Assembly (NCBI GenBank): GCA_017646625.1
Contig: JAGCMF010000029.1
Coordinates: 1-64,000, forward strand
DNA from: Alistipes sp.
Lineage (GTDB): Bacteria; Bacteroidota; Bacteroidia; Bacteroidales; Rikenellaceae
Direction: 5' to 3'
Length of the DNA stretch: 64,000 nucleotides
In this document: one piece after another, positions 7,842-18,346 of the stretch
Numbering within the stretch: the stretch's first letter is position 1
Layout of the letters: every line of letters begins with the position of its first letter
Program-made: the position numbers and the translations under genes
The notes under the pieces: model-generated
Databases searched by the model: none
What the model was told of the DNA's origin: nothing
Seen by the model: the letters and a program-made list of their open reading frames with translations, nothing else

Positions 7842-10705
7842 CGTCTACAAATCTTCTTATAATCACAATACTTACATGTGGCAACATCATCCGCCTGCTT
7901 GAATGGTATCTCGGGGTTAAATAAATCTTCGAAGATGGCTGTTAGCTCTCCCTCAAACTCCTCGGCAACAGAGCTATATCTCTCTAAAATAGTCTCTTGA
8001 CCATCTCCATTCACATACCTGATATTAGGATTATACCCCTTGTTAATCATCTTAAGCGCAAAGTATAGTGATGGTACTACATCCTTACCTCTACCATGGA
8101 ATAGTATCACCGAGTATAGCAGCGTCTGGAAGATGTTGTCTATTCTCTCCTGTGCCTCACCATGGAAGAGGCTGTGTATGTTGTTGAACTTTATGTGCTC
8201 ATTATTACCACTCTTGTAATCAATAACTTGCAGTGTTCCGTCATCAAGCATGTCTATGCGGTCGGCACGTCCCTCAAGTGACACGAATCTGTTGTTAGAG
8301 ATGGGGTAGCGGTATGGTATTGTCTTCTCAAGATCTATGATGGTGTAATTCTGGCGCTCCTCCTCATCGTAGCGCATGACGCCACGTAGCAGATACTTGA
8401 GTATGATATCGTGCACAAGGCGTGTGTCGCCAGTGAAGTTCGCAGGGTCGGCATTTTCATCGCCATATAGAAGCTTGCTAATCTGCTTATTCATGATATC
8501 CTCCACCTTGGCCTTATCTCTCAACTTTGCTATATCGGCATTAGGGTGCTTCTTATTAAGGATATCAGCGTACAACTTATCCAATGTGTTGTGTAAGATG
8601 CTACCAAAGGTTAGAGGGTCTATAGTCTCCATCACCTCTTTGGGAGTCTTCAGGTTTGCAATTGTCGAGAAGTAGAACTTAAGAGGGCATTGTATGTATT
8701 TGAACAACGCCGTTGGCGAAAGTTGATAACCACTTCCCTCTGTTAGGTATTTATTCAGTATGGAGATCTCGTGCTCGCCCTTGTGAATCTCAATGGGTGC
8801 AGATGTCTGTATGCCAAGGTCTACACCGACAGACAACTTCTCCATGTTGCACTCGTTAAACTCATACTCAAGCTGTGAGATGTAGCGACTGCGTTCACCT
8901 GTGCTCTTGTCGTCGGCACGCGAGCAATATAGCATCTCGATATTTTCGGCACGCTGGATAAGTCGATAGAAGTAGTAGGCATACATCGCCTCATGCTCCT
9001 TATGTGTAGGCAGACCATATGCGAAACGCAGGCTATAAGGTATGAAGGATGCCTGCTCGGTACGGTCGCCAGGGAAGTTGGCATCCGTCATTGATAGCAG
9101 TATCACATTCTTGAAGTCGAGGTTACGCGTCTCCAAGATACCCATAATCTGTACACCCTCAATAGGCTCACCCTCAAACGGTATAGTCACACTCTGCAGG
9201 TGGCGCTTGATGAGTGATGTGAATATCTCTACTGATATCTCAATGTCGCAATTATCGATAGAGAGAACTATCTTGCGTATCTCGTCTATGGCAATGTGTA
9301 GGTACTCGATTGTCGCCTTATCGTTAATGTTACGTGAGGCAAGAATGAGCTCAAGAGTATCAAGGATGAATTTAGATAATCTCCTCCAATCATTGACTTT
9401 TGAAGCAAATATGTTGCATAGCACATCATGACCCTGGAATATCTTCGCTGGCACCATGACGATGCGGTTAGTGCCTATGTGCGAGATGTATTGTGCGTTC
9501 GATGTATTACTTTTGCCAGCACACGCATCGGCGATATAGGGGTGAGAGAGTAGTCCTGTGACATCGGCGTGATAGAAAAGGGTATCCTCGGCACTTGTGC
9601 GGCAACGCGATTGTAGGCCTATGAGCCTGTCGATGAAGGTATATGCGGGTGTCGCCTTGAGTGGGTATCCCATGGTGACATTAACACTCTTTATGCTCTC
9701 GGGCAAGGAGTGTAGTAGTGGTACGAGGAGGTTCTCGTCGGTGAGTACTATTGCAGTATTCTTGTCGAGAGGCTCTCTCTTTGCTAACTCATCAACAATG
9801 TTTGAGAGGTGCTTAATCTGCACTATGTTGGATACGCATGCAGTTGTGCGCACCCTCTTCTTGATGTCGTGGAAGTTATTGTTTGAAATTTCAACCGTAG
9901 ATGGAAACTTCACAATGTTTGAACGCATGAAGAGACCAGCCTCATATTCATCGTTTTTGACATAGTAGTTGTCGTAGTCCCAATAGAACTCTGCGCCATG
10001 CTCGGTGCGTGTGAGTGCCTTGAAAAGCACCTCCTCACTCTTTGATAGCGCGTTGAAACCCGCTATGATGAACTTCTTGTTTGGTAGTTTTATATCCTTG
10101 CCCTGTGCGATGCATTCTGCTGTGATGCGGTATAGGAGGCCAGGGTAGCCGATTCCAAGTTTGATGAGATTATTGCGGTACTCCTCGTATATGGCAGGTA
10201 GTGTGCGCCATATATCAAGGAATAGTCTCTTCTGCTCCGTGATGGTCTTCTCGGGGGATACGCTACTCCAGAAACTCAATATATGCTCCTGCTCGGGTGT
10301 GAGATAGTCGCCCATCTTGACCTCAATCTCCTTGATGTCGGTGACATTTTGCAGAAGCTGTGAGGCGTCGATGAGATACTTGTCAATCTTGTCGAAGTCG
10401 GCGATGAGCATGTCACCCCAAAAATAGAAGCGATCGAGGGTCTCATGTGGATGATATTTTACATAAACCTTGTGCAACTCCGCAATAAGGCGTATGCGTT
10501 CACCGCGCTTAAGACCCGATCCCTGCTCCATGAGCTCATCTATTGTTGTCCATGATGGTTGCCAGACGGGCTTGTCAACAAGCTCCGAAATGGCATGGTT
10601 GAAAAATGTTCGTGCACGGAGTGATGGGAAGAGCACGACAAGGTCTGACAGGTTATCGTGGCGCTTTATAAGCGTCTCGGCAAGTTCATGCTGAAATGTC
10701 TTCAT
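7838..10705 (-). CDS. addB: AddB-like PD-(D/E)XK nuclease subunit
   Basis: This 955-residue partner of AddA has a degenerate helicase-like N-terminal half without a Walker A motif, and a C-terminal RecB-family nuclease with D815 and the catalytic D829-Y-K831. Four cysteines, C673 (in YIQCPLKF) and C944, C947, C953 (in CKYCDYKKIC), match the iron-sulphur cluster that staples the AddB nuclease domain. The gene starts 9 bases after the GIN-domain gene and overlaps addA by 4 bases. Bacteroidota versions diverge strongly from the Bacillus protein, so the assignment rests on pairing, nuclease motif and Fe-S cysteines. Confidence 0.88.
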   Translation of the reverse strand: MKTFQHELAETLIKRHDNLSDLVVLFPSLRARTFFNHAISELVDKPVWQPSWTTIDELMEQGSGLKRGERIRLIAELHKVYVKYHPHETLDRFYFWGDMLIADFDKIDKYLIDASQLLQNVTDIKEIEVKMGDYLTPEQEHILSFWSSVSPEKTITEQKRLFLDIWRTLPAIYEEYRNNLIKLGIGYPGLLYRITAECIAQGKDIKLPNKKFIIAGFNALSKSEEVLFKALTRTEHGAEFYWDYDNYYVKNDEYEAGLFMRSNIVKFPSTVEISNNNFHDIKKRVRTTACVSNIVQIKHLSNIVDELAKREPLDKNTAIVLTDENLLVPLLHSLPESIKSVNVTMGYPLKATPAYTFIDRLIGLQSRCRTSAEDTLFYHADVTGLLSHPYIADACAGKSNTSNAQYISHIGTNRIVMVPAKIFQGHDVLCNIFASKVNDWRRLSKFILDTLELILASRNINDKATIEYLHIAIDEIRKIVLSIDNCDIEISVEIFTSLIKRHLQSVTIPFEGEPIEGVQIMGILETRNLDFKNVILLSMTDANFPGDRTEQASFIPYSLRFAYGLPTHKEHEAMYAYYFYRLIQRAENIEMLYCSRADDKSTGERSRYISQLEYEFNECNMEKLSVGVDLGIQTSAPIEIHKGEHEISILNKYLTEGSGYQLSPTALFKYIQCPLKFYFSTIANLKTPKEVMETIDPLTFGSILHNTLDKLYADILNKKHPNADIAKLRDKAKVEDIMNKQISKLLYGDENADPANFTGDTRLVHDIILKYLLRGVMRYDEEERQNYTIIDLEKTIPYRYPISNNRFVSLEGRADRIDMLDDGTLQVIDYKSGNNEHIKFNNIHSLFHGEAQERIDNIFQTLLYSVILFHGRGKDVVPSLYFALKMINKGYNPNIRYVNGDGQETILERYSSVAEEFEGELTAIFEDLFNPEIPFKQADDVATCKYCDYKKICRR

Positions 10706-10714
10706 CTCTAAACT

Positions 10715-11437
10715 TTATTGCTTGAGTGTTATCTCGCCGCCAAAGAGTGTTATCTCGCTGCGAAGGATCTCGGGCTGTGTGTAGTAGTATAGTTTGCCAC
10801 CTGTCGAGGTCTTCGCCTCGAGTCTCTCTGTGGCATCTACCTTGACAATCGCATTGTGAGATGATTCGGCAATCGTAGAGATGCTTCGTAGCTCTGTGGC
10901 ATCATATTCAGCAGTTGATATGTCGGCTGTCTGGTAGCGAGTCTGACCAGTGAGTTGTATGTAACTTTTGCCGGATATGAATGCCTTGAGGTCGAGGACA
11001 TCTATCTCGGCAACAAAGTTGGCGTCATTGGAGATGTCTATGTCGAGAAGATTAGTGCTTATCACTCCTTCAACTCTCACATCTGCCTTTGATATAGAGA
11101 TGTCTGTGAGTGTGCTGAAGTATACCTGCACCTCGGTGATGCTTTCGCGCTTTGGGTCGTTACGTTCTGTAATCTTGAGTGTCGATGTCTTGCGTTCTAC
11201 CTCTATGGTGAACTTCGAGGTGTATACACCCTTGGTGTCGTAGATGATATATGGCGCCTCATCCTCACCAATCTTGATGAGTGTTAGTTTGATAGGTGCG
11301 TCAACATCTATCGCTGTGAAACTCGATAGGAACTCCTTCACGGGTCGACTCTCTGGTATGGGTGTGGCGGTTGGCTCTTGTGCTGAAAGCTCAACGACTG
11401 CAAGAAGAGCACATATGGTGAGTAAAAACCTTTTCAT
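10715..11437 (-). CDS. Exported GIN-domain (DUF2807) protein
   Basis: This 240-residue protein has a signal peptide (MKRFLLTICALLAVVELSAQ) and a repetitive beta-strand body with regularly spaced polar/hydrophobic strands (VRVEGVISTNLLDIDISND, then AEIDVLDLKAFISGKSYIQLTG), typical of the GIN/DUF2807 beta-helix domain, annotated as a putative adhesin head. It should be periplasmic or surface exposed. It is the first gene of the minus-strand run that continues into addB. A 9-bp perfect dyad lies upstream at 11483-11508. The link between an exported beta-helix protein and a recombination nuclease is unexplained and may be only positional. Confidence 0.78.
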   Translation of the reverse strand: MKRFLLTICALLAVVELSAQEPTATPIPESRPVKEFLSSFTAIDVDAPIKLTLIKIGEDEAPYIIYDTKGVYTSKFTIEVERKTSTLKITERNDPKRESITEVQVYFSTLTDISISKADVRVEGVISTNLLDIDISNDANFVAEIDVLDLKAFISGKSYIQLTGQTRYQTADISTAEYDATELRSISTIAESSHNAIVKVDATERLEAKTSTGGKLYYYTQPEILRSEITLFGGEITLKQ

Positions 11438-11482
11438 AAATATTCGTTTTTAGAGTTTACAGAGCATAAAATTATGAATTTT

Positions 11483-11508
11483 TTGACAATACTCCAAATT
11501 ATTGTCAA
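11483..11508. promoter_or_regulatory. Perfect 9-bp inverted repeat upstream of the GIN-addBA run
   Basis: TTGACAATA (11483-11491) and its exact complement (11500-11508) are separated by 8 bases. On the minus strand the dyad is followed by A rather than T, so it is not a classical terminator of the upstream HAD gene. Its position 46 bases before the GIN start codon suits an operator. A related half is present at bases 5-30 of the window. Confidence 0.4.
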
Positions 11509-11548
11509 TATAATTCATCTCTATATCTGTAATAGCTCTCTCTCAATG

Positions 11549-12109
11549 TTAGAGTTTTACTCTAACGAAGCTGGCACCACTCGCCTCGGCTGCTTGCAGT
11601 CCTACCGTAGAATCCTCGAAAATTATGGTCTCGCGTGGAGATGCGCCGACACTCTTCATTGCCATGAGGAAACAATCGGGTGCAGGCTTTGGATTTGTTA
11701 CATCGTCGCCTGTGATGATGCCATCAATGTCATTATTGATGTTTAAGTGATTCATCACATTACGTATGTTATCTATGTGACCTGTCGAGACAATCCATAC
11801 TTTAGCTCCCATGCGTCTCATCATCTGGCACCACTCCCAGAGAGGTATATTCAGCGTTACGCTATCGAAGTATTTTGGGTATAGATTAATCTTGAGTTGT
11901 CGTACATGCGCTATCTCCACCTCATCACTGATGCCCACCATACGCAAGAACTCCATGCATCGTACGCCGAAGAAGCGTTCGAGATACTCCTCGTATGTAA
12001 TCTCTATGCCAACCTGCTTGAGAGCCTCGATATAGGCGTAGGCATTTGCTTGGCGGGTGTCTACAAGTGTGCCGTCAAAGTCGAGTAGAATTAACTTTAT
12101 ATGTTCCAT
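11549..12109 (-). CDS. HAD-superfamily phosphatase (beta-phosphoglucomutase/Gph-like)
   Basis: A 186-residue HAD hydrolase. Motif I is DFDGTLVDT with nucleophile and acid/base aspartates, motif II IVSTGH, motif III PKPAPDCF, and motif IV IIFEDSTVGLQAA. The helical cap inserted after motif I indicates subclass I, acting on a small phosphorylated metabolite. I place the start at the ATG at 12109, one base after the stop of the M23 gene, rather than a TTG three codons upstream. It forms the 3' end of an operon with two M23 peptidases. Substrate cannot be read from sequence. Confidence 0.85.
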   Translation of the reverse strand: MEHIKLILLDFDGTLVDTRQANAYAYIEALKQVGIEITYEEYLERFFGVRCMEFLRMVGISDEVEIAHVRQLKINLYPKYFDSVTLNIPLWEWCQMMRRMGAKVWIVSTGHIDNIRNVMNHLNINNDIDGIITGDDVTNPKPAPDCFLMAMKSVGASPRETIIFEDSTVGLQAAEASGASFVRVKL

Positions 12110-12110
12110 C

Positions 12111-13055
12111 CTAATCAAATGATTGCATGCTTGATAGAGATATTCGTATTATGCGTTGATACTCCTCGGGTGTTAGCTCCAGGAAGAAGTAATGTACGGG
12201 GTCAACGCGTGTATCATTGAAGATAACCTCATAGTGGAGGTGGGGTGCAAACGATAAGCCGCTATTGCCAGAAAGTGCAATGATGTCGCCACGCTTGACC
12301 TTCTGTCCCTTCTTAACTCGTATGTCGAGTAGGTGGCTATATGATGTCTCATAACCATTTCCGTGGTCAATGGTTACTGCCTTGCCGTGCGAGGTATTCT
12401 TCTCTGATAGCGACTTTATGGTTCCATCTGCAGTAGCAAAAACAGCTGTTCCTTCAGGTATGAGGTAGTCTATGCCATGATGCTCATGCATAGTGCGATG
12501 GAATGGATTAATTAAAGGTTTTTTACCAGCTGCAAGGAGTGTTAATTGTCTATTGTTGACAGGTTGAATCGCCGGTACACAATCTATTGATAGAATGCCA
12601 CTTGAGATGTTATACCTTAAATCCTCATAAGATCTGATGACCTCTTGCTCCTGGATTGTAGCATATTGCATATGTTTATCCAACATATCTTCAAGGTCAT
12701 CACCGTCCATAGTCATGAGCTGCTCGTAAAGTTCAATTCTCTCTGTCTCGAGGTCGGCACTTAAGTCGTATGGGTTAGACTCAAAGAGCTTTCTAAAGAC
12801 GTTCTCGTCGCGGCGAACTACATTGTCTATTACATTGGTTATAGAGTCGTAATGCGCTGACATTGCATTGTATTCCTCTCGTAACTCGTCGGTGGAGTGT
12901 CGTAGTTGATACTCCTTTGGCATATCGACAAATAGGGTGAGGATTACCCACCACGCCAATACCATTGCAAACCACACAGAAGCCTTGATGAGCCACGGTA
13001 TGAATGGTTTGTCTTTGATTAAACTTCTCCTTGAGTTATTATCTTTATTGCTCAT
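12111..13055 (-). CDS. Membrane-anchored M23 peptidase (second of pair)
   Basis: About 314 residues from the ATG at 13055; an in-frame start 10 codons earlier would overlap the preceding gene. One N-terminal transmembrane helix (IKASVWFAMVLAWWVILTLF) is followed by a predicted coiled coil and a C-terminal LytM/M23 domain. Zinc-site residues are present: HGIDYLIPEG (His, Asp) and HLHYEV (His pair). It should cleave peptidoglycan cross-bridges or stem peptides from the periplasmic face. It follows a paralogous gene by four bases, implying duplication. Confidence 0.88.
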   Translation of the reverse strand: MSNKDNNSRRSLIKDKPFIPWLIKASVWFAMVLAWWVILTLFVDMPKEYQLRHSTDELREEYNAMSAHYDSITNVIDNVVRRDENVFRKLFESNPYDLSADLETERIELYEQLMTMDGDDLEDMLDKHMQYATIQEQEVIRSYEDLRYNISSGILSIDCVPAIQPVNNRQLTLLAAGKKPLINPFHRTMHEHHGIDYLIPEGTAVFATADGTIKSLSEKNTSHGKAVTIDHGNGYETSYSHLLDIRVKKGQKVKRGDIIALSGNSGLSFAPHLHYEVIFNDTRVDPVHYFFLELTPEEYQRIIRISLSSMQSFD

Positions 13056-13059
13056 TATA

Positions 13060-14001
13060 TCAATCAGTTTTTGTTGACTCTTCAAGTTGTCTCATAAGCT
13101 CGAGATATGACTCTGGAGAGATATCCTTATTGAAGTAGTGTATGGGGTTTATAGTCTTGTCGCGGAAGCGCACCTCGTAGTGTAGGTGTGAACCTGACGA
13201 TACGCCTGTGCTACCCACGTCACCAATAACCTGACCACGTGTTACACTATCGCCTACGTTGACATGGCGCTTTGATAGGTGGCCATAGCGAGTCTTGTAG
13301 CCGAAGCCGTGGTTTAGCTCAATTAGCTGTCCATAACCTGGCATCCACCCAGACTTTGTTACTACAGCATTTCCAGTAGCATATACAGGTGTACCCTTTG
13401 GCGCTGATAGATCGACACCTTCGTGCATCCTCCAATAGCCATACTTTGGGTGTTTGCGCATGCCATAGAGGCTGCTTACATACTTAAGCTTTGTGCGGTC
13501 TATAGGCCATATGGCGGGTATAACTGTTGAGAACTCCTCCCTGTTCTCTGCCATATCCTGTGTGTCGTCAAGCGATAGTGAGGCGTAGTAGACGTGTCTG
13601 GTGAGGCGGTCGAGATTCTTCCATCCGACAGTAATGATATCACCATATTCGTCACCGATAAAATCGGCATACTTGCTGTCGTTATATTCGGAGTATACCT
13701 GTGGAATGTCGAGGGTGTCGATGCCAAGCAGTGGGCGGTATACATATTGATCGCGGTGCTTGATGTCAGCGAGGGTTAGCTCTGAGGATGCAATCTTCTC
13801 CTGTAGGATGGCATATTCGGCCATGATACGCTTGTTATCGTGACGTATCTTGGTCATCTTTGGGGTGTCGAACCATATAGATATCAGCACGTTGCTTAAC
13901 GCTGCAATAATAAGAGTTATGATGAGCTGGAGCACTATGCGATAGCGCCTTGGCCACTTTCTCATACTCTTAATTATGTTTGTGTTATTGACGTCGTGCA
14001 T
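13060..14001 (-). CDS. Membrane-anchored M23 peptidase (first of pair)
   Basis: 313 residues with an N-terminal transmembrane helix (about residues 20-45), a helical linker and a C-terminal M23 domain: MHEGVDLSAPKGTPVYA carries the first His and Asp, and SGSHLHYEV the final His pair. The domain is complete, so an active endopeptidase is expected rather than an EnvC-type activator. Architecture and order match its downstream neighbour. Promoter elements for this gene face those of alaS in the 110-base divergent spacer. Confidence 0.88.
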   Translation of the reverse strand: MHDVNNTNIIKSMRKWPRRYRIVLQLIITLIIAALSNVLISIWFDTPKMTKIRHDNKRIMAEYAILQEKIASSELTLADIKHRDQYVYRPLLGIDTLDIPQVYSEYNDSKYADFIGDEYGDIITVGWKNLDRLTRHVYYASLSLDDTQDMAENREEFSTVIPAIWPIDRTKLKYVSSLYGMRKHPKYGYWRMHEGVDLSAPKGTPVYATGNAVVTKSGWMPGYGQLIELNHGFGYKTRYGHLSKRHVNVGDSVTRGQVIGDVGSTGVSSGSHLHYEVRFRDKTINPIHYFNKDISPESYLELMRQLEESTKTD

Positions 14002-14043
14002 CGTAAAAAATAAAAAATATTAAAAATATCTCTATTAACGATG

Positions 14044-14074
14044 CAAAATTAAAGTAAATTGTGTAATTTTGCAA
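14044..14074 (-). promoter_or_regulatory. Promoter of the M23/HAD operon
   Basis: Reading the minus strand, TTG (14072-14074), a 20-base spacer and TAATTTTG (14044-14051) fit the Bacteroidota sigma-70 consensus TTG-N19-20-TAnnTTTG. It overlaps the -7 element proposed for alaS, so the two genes may compete for polymerase. Confidence 0.6.
14064..14071 (+). promoter_or_regulatory. Probable -7 element of alaS
   Basis: TAATTTTG matches TAnnTTTG and lies 43 bases before the alaS ATG. No TTG is found at the expected -33 position, so support is only partial. Confidence 0.45.
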
Positions 14075-14114
14075 CCGCGTATAAAATATAGGTATAAATA
14101 AAACATAAATATAT

Positions 14115-16727
14115 ATGGAATCAAACAAAGTAAGACAAGAGTTTCTGGATTTCTTCCGATCGAAGCAGCATGAGATTGTGGCTTCAGCTCCTATGGTCGT
14201 AAAGAACGACCCAACACTGATGTTCACCAACGCGGGTATGAACCAGTTTAAGGATATCTTCCTTGGTAATGCGCCACGCAAGTGGCCACGTGTTGCCGAC
14301 ACACAGAAGTGTTTGCGTGTATCTGGTAAGCATAACGACTTGGAGGAGGTAGGTCACGATACATACCACCATACGATGTTCGAGATGCTCGGTAACTGGT
14401 CATATGGCGACTACTTCAAGAAGGAGGCTATCGAGTGGGCATGGGAGCTACTCACAGAGGTGTATAAGCTCGACAAGAGCCGTATGTATGCTACGGTATT
14501 TGAGGGTAGCGAAGAGGATGGCGTAGCCTTCGACCAGGAGGCATACGACTACTGGAAGCAGTTCCTTCCAGAGGATCACATCATCCGTGGTAACAAGAAG
14601 GATAACTTCTGGGAGATGGGTGAGACAGGCCCTTGTGGTCCATGTAGCGAGATTCACTTCGACCTTCGTGATGAGGACGAGGTGGTAAAGATTCCAGGCC
14701 GTGAGATGGTTAATATGAGCCACCCACAGGTTATCGAGATATGGAACCTTGTATTCATGCAGTATAACCGTAAGGCGAATGGCTCATTGGAGGCGTTGCC
14801 AGCGAAGAATGTAGATACAGGTATGGGCTTTGAACGTCTCTGTATGATTCTTCAGGGTAAGAAGTCGAACTACGATACAGATGTATTCCAGCCAACTATT
14901 GCCCGTATTGCGGCTCTCTCTGGTAAGGAGTATGGTAAGGATGAGAGATGTGATGTGGCTATGCGTGTTATCGCTGACCACTTGCGTGCTATATCATTCT
15001 CTATCGCTGATGGTCAGCTTCCAGCAAATGCAAAGGCCGGTTACGTTATCCGTCGTATCTTGCGTCGTGCCGTACGCTATGGTTATACATACCTTGGCTT
15101 CAGCGAGCCATTCATCTGCAAGCTTGTTGATGGCCTCGTGAAGCAGATGGGTCACCAGTTCCCCGAGCTTGTTGCGCAGCAGACACTTATCGAACGTGTC
15201 ATCGAGGAGGAGGAGGCTTCGTTCCTTCGTACTCTTGCCACAGGTATCAATCTCTTGGATGGTGTCATCAAGAAGTCGGCAGGTGGTAAGATCTCTGGTA
15301 AGGATGCCTTCGTGTTGTACGATACATATGGTTTCCCTATTGACCTTACAGAGCTCATCGCCAAGGAGCAGGGTGTAGAGGTTGATATTGTCGAGTTTGA
15401 GAAGGAGTTGCAGGTGCAGAAGGATCGTTCGCGTAACGCTGCACAGCAGGATATCGACGACTGGCAGGAGGTTATGCCTATCACAGAGAGTACGTTCATT
15501 GGTTATGATAACCTCGAGACAGATGTCCGCATAGCGCGTTATCGTCGTGTTAAGAGCAAGAACAATGTTACATATCAGCTTGTATTTGACCATACTCCAT
15601 TCTATGGTAACTCGGGTGGTCAGATAGGTGATGTCGGTTATATCGAGAGTGCAAATGAGAAGATTGAGATTATCGCTACAGAGAAGGAGAATGGTCTTAT
15701 CATTCACATTACAAAGCAGTTGCCCGAGAATCCAGCTGCCGAGTTCCGCGCTGTTGTAAATGCTGAAACGCGCTATAGTGCGGCTAACAACCATACTGCA
15801 ACACACCTTATAGACTATGCATTGCGCAAGGTGCTCGGAACGCATGTTGAGCAGAAGGGTTCTATGGTGGGTCCTATGGGTCTTCGTTTCGACTTCTCAC
15901 ACTTCCAGAAGGTTACTCCCGAGGAGTTGCGTGAGGTGGAACGTGAGGTTAACCGCCTCATCCGCAGCAACTATCCATTAATTGAGAATCGTGAGGCAAC
16001 AATGGCGGAGGCAGAAGCAGCGGGCGCTATCATGCTCTTTGGCGAGAAGTATGGCGACAAGGTGCGTATTGTAAACTTTGGTCCTTCAACCGAACTTTGT
16101 GGTGGTACTCATGCCTCGGCTACAGGTAACCTCGGTATCTTCAAGATTATCAGCGAGAGTGCTATCTCGGCGGGTGTGCGTCGTATCGAGGCGACAACAG
16201 GAGAGCATGCCGAGAGCATAATATATAATGCACAGGATATGGTTAGCTCTTTGGAGCAGCTCGTGCGTAACCCAAAGGTGTTCCAGGCCATCGAGAAGAT
16301 GATGGAGAGCAATGAGTCGTTGAGTCGCGAGATAGAGCAGATGCGTAAGGAGAAGGTTGCGTCTATCGCAGATGACCTTGCAAAGAATACCCCATTGCGC
16401 GGTGGTGTGACACTCATCTCTCACACGGCAAAATATTCTCCAGAGGTCATGAAGGATTTGGCATTTGCTTTGCGTCAGCGCGTAGATCGCCTTGTGATGG
16501 TTGTTGGTAACCTTCACGACGGTAAGCCAACACTCAATATTATGCTTACAGATAATATTGTTGAGATGGGTGTAGATGCTGGTGCTGTGGTACGTGAGGC
16601 GGCGAAGCTTATGAATGGTGGTGGCGGTGGTCAGAAGCACTATGCTACTGCTGGTGGTAAGAATCCTGATGGTCTTCAGGCTGCTGTTGATAAGGCTGTT
16701 GAGCTTATCATGAACAACATTAAGTAA
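14115..16727 (+). CDS. alaS: Alanyl-tRNA synthetase
   Basis: An 870-residue class II synthetase that charges tRNA-Ala and edits mischarged Ser/Gly. The N-terminal catalytic domain begins [20 protein letters not shown] and contains the motif 2 region with [15 protein letters not shown]. The editing domain has the zinc/catalytic motifs HTATH and CGGTH, and the C-terminal DHHA1 domain ends with [15 protein letters not shown]. Length matches the family. Codon use is strongly biased (GGT, CGT, AAG, AAC), as in highly expressed genes. gpmI follows after about 25 bases, so both may share a transcript. Confidence 0.98.
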   Translation: MESNKVRQEFLDFFRSKQHEIVASAPMVVKNDPTLMFTNAGMNQFKDIFLGNAPRKWPRVADTQKCLRVSGKHNDLEEVGHDTYHHTMFEMLGNWSYGDYFKKEAIEWAWELLTEVYKLDKSRMYATVFEGSEEDGVAFDQEAYDYWKQFLPEDHIIRGNKKDNFWEMGETGPCGPCSEIHFDLRDEDEVVKIPGREMVNMSHPQVIEIWNLVFMQYNRKANGSLEALPAKNVDTGMGFERLCMILQGKKSNYDTDVFQPTIARIAALSGKEYGKDERCDVAMRVIADHLRAISFSIADGQLPANAKAGYVIRRILRRAVRYGYTYLGFSEPFICKLVDGLVKQMGHQFPELVAQQTLIERVIEEEEASFLRTLATGINLLDGVIKKSAGGKISGKDAFVLYDTYGFPIDLTELIAKEQGVEVDIVEFEKELQVQKDRSRNAAQQDIDDWQEVMPITESTFIGYDNLETDVRIARYRRVKSKNNVTYQLVFDHTPFYGNSGGQIGDVGYIESANEKIEIIATEKENGLIIHITKQLPENPAAEFRAVVNAETRYSAANNHTATHLIDYALRKVLGTHVEQKGSMVGPMGLRFDFSHFQKVTPEELREVEREVNRLIRSNYPLIENREATMAEAEAAGAIMLFGEKYGDKVRIVNFGPSTELCGGTHASATGNLGIFKIISESAISAGVRRIEATTGEHAESIIYNAQDMVSSLEQLVRNPKVFQAIEKMMESNESLSREIEQMRKEKVASIADDLAKNTPLRGGVTLISHTAKYSPEVMKDLAFALRQRVDRLVMVVGNLHDGKPTLNIMLTDNIVEMGVDAGAVVREAAKLMNGGGGGQKHYATAGGKNPDGLQAAVDKAVELIMNNIK

Positions 16728-16752
16728 GGAATGAAATAACGTGTATAATATT

Positions 16753-18279
16753 ATGAGCAATAAGGTTTTATTGATGATATTGGATGGATGGGGTAATGGC
16801 GATCACTCGAAGTCAGACGTCATCTACTCAACAAATCCAGAATATATAAATGCCATGACGGCGCAGTATCCTCATGCAGAGCTTAAGACCGATGGTGAGA
16901 ATGTAGGTTTGCCAGAGGGTCAGATGGGTAACTCTGAGGTGGGTCACCTTAATATTGGCGCTGGTCGTGTGGTTTACCAGGACTTGGTTAAGATTAACCG
17001 TGCGTGTCGTGATAACACTATTCTCGAGAATGAGGAGATTGTTAAGGCTTTCGAGTATGCGAAGGCTAATGGCGTGAATGTACATTTCATGGGTCTTGTG
17101 TCGGATGGTGGTGTTCACTCATCACTCGACCACCTCTTCAAGTTGTGTGACATTTCAAAGCACTATGGCATTGTGAATACATATGTTCATTGCTTCATGG
17201 ATGGTCGTGATACCGACCCTCGTAGCGGTAAGGGCTTTATCGCAGCCTTGGAGGAGCATATGGCAAAGTCAACAGGTAAGATTGCCTCGATAATTGGTCG
17301 CTATTATGCCATGGATCGTGATAAGCGTTGGGAACGTGTTAAGATTGCTTACGATCAGCTTGTTAATGGCGTTGGCGAGAAGTCTACAAACATGGTGGAG
17401 GCTATGCAGAAGTCATACGATGAGGGTGTTACCGATGAGTTCGTTAAGCCTATCGTGAATGTTGATGCCGAGGGTAATGCTATCGGCACTATAAAGCCTA
17501 ATGATGTTGTAATCTTCTTCAACTATCGAAATGACCGTGCCAAGGAGCTTACTATCGTGCTCACACAGCAGGATATGCCAGAGGAGGGTATGCATACCAT
17601 GCCCTTGTACTACTGCTGTATGACTCCATATGATGCAAAGTTCGAGGGCTTGCACATCCTCTTCGATAAGGATAATGTGCCTAATACAATCGGTGAGTAT
17701 ATCGCATCACAGGGTTTGAAGCAGTTGCGTATTGCCGAGACCGAGAAGTATGCTCACGTGACATTCTTCCTTAATGGTGGTCGTGAGGATAAGTTTGCCG
17801 AGGAGGATCGTATTCTTGTGGCCTCTCCAAAGGTTGCAACATATGACCTACAGCCAGAGATGTCTGCATACGAGGTTAAGGATAAGTTGGTGGAGGCGCT
17901 TGGTGAGCAGAAGTACGACTTCATCTGCTTGAACTTCGCAAATGGCGACATGGTTGGTCATACAGGTGTATACGAGGCTATTGAGAAGGCTGTTAAGGCT
18001 GTTGATGAGTGCGTTAAGGATGTTGTCGAGGCTGCCAAGGCTAATGGCTATGAGGTTGTTCAGATTGCTGACCATGGTAATGCTGATAATGCAGTTAATG
18101 CCGACGGTACACCTAATACAGCACACTCACTCAATCCAGTGCCTATCGTTGTAGTATCTGACCGTGTAGCAAAGGTTAAGGATGGCATCCTTGCTGATGT
18201 AGCACCTACAGTACTTGATCTCATGGGTCTTGAAAAGCCCGCAGAGATGACTGGTGAGTCGCTTGTTGAGTATAAGTAG
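16753..18279 (+). CDS. gpmI: 2,3-bisphosphoglycerate-independent phosphoglycerate mutase
   Basis: About 508 residues converting 3- to 2-phosphoglycerate in glycolysis with two Mn ions. The alkaline-phosphatase-fold N-terminus [10 protein letters not shown] gives the first metal Asp, [16 protein letters not shown] carries the phosphorylated Ser, FMDGRDTDP the substrate site, and the late metal motifs are [11 protein letters not shown] and [10 protein letters not shown] prefer the ATG at 16753 (MSNKVLL) to a GTG four codons upstream. Highly biased codons suggest strong expression. A strong hairpin follows the stop. Confidence 0.97.
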   Translation: MSNKVLLMILDGWGNGDHSKSDVIYSTNPEYINAMTAQYPHAELKTDGENVGLPEGQMGNSEVGHLNIGAGRVVYQDLVKINRACRDNTILENEEIVKAFEYAKANGVNVHFMGLVSDGGVHSSLDHLFKLCDISKHYGIVNTYVHCFMDGRDTDPRSGKGFIAALEEHMAKSTGKIASIIGRYYAMDRDKRWERVKIAYDQLVNGVGEKSTNMVEAMQKSYDEGVTDEFVKPIVNVDAEGNAIGTIKPNDVVIFFNYRNDRAKELTIVLTQQDMPEEGMHTMPLYYCCMTPYDAKFEGLHILFDKDNVPNTIGEYIASQGLKQLRIAETEKYAHVTFFLNGGREDKFAEEDRILVASPKVATYDLQPEMSAYEVKDKLVEALGEQKYDFICLNFANGDMVGHTGVYEAIEKAVKAVDECVKDVVEAAKANGYEVVQIADHGNADNAVNADGTPNTAHSLNPVPIVVVSDRVAKVKDGILADVAPTVLDLMGLEKPAEMTGESLVEYK

Positions 18280-18300
18280 TAGTCCCAGATTTAATACTAA

Positions 18301-18346
18301 TGGGTTGTATGCAGTTGAAGTAGCTGCATACAACCCATTTTTTATT
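18301..18346. terminator. Bidirectional terminator between gpmI and the cyclo-ligase gene
   Basis: A perfect 14-bp stem (18301-18314 with 18324-18337) and a 9-base loop are followed by a T-rich tail. It separates two convergent genes and overlaps the last codons of the minus-strand gene by one or two bases. Confidence 0.85.

Noticed and set aside
14994..15845. 283-codon open frame antisense to alaS
   Set aside because: It follows the strongly biased codons of alaS read backwards (Leu/Ile/Thr/Cys-rich product) and has no recognisable domain.
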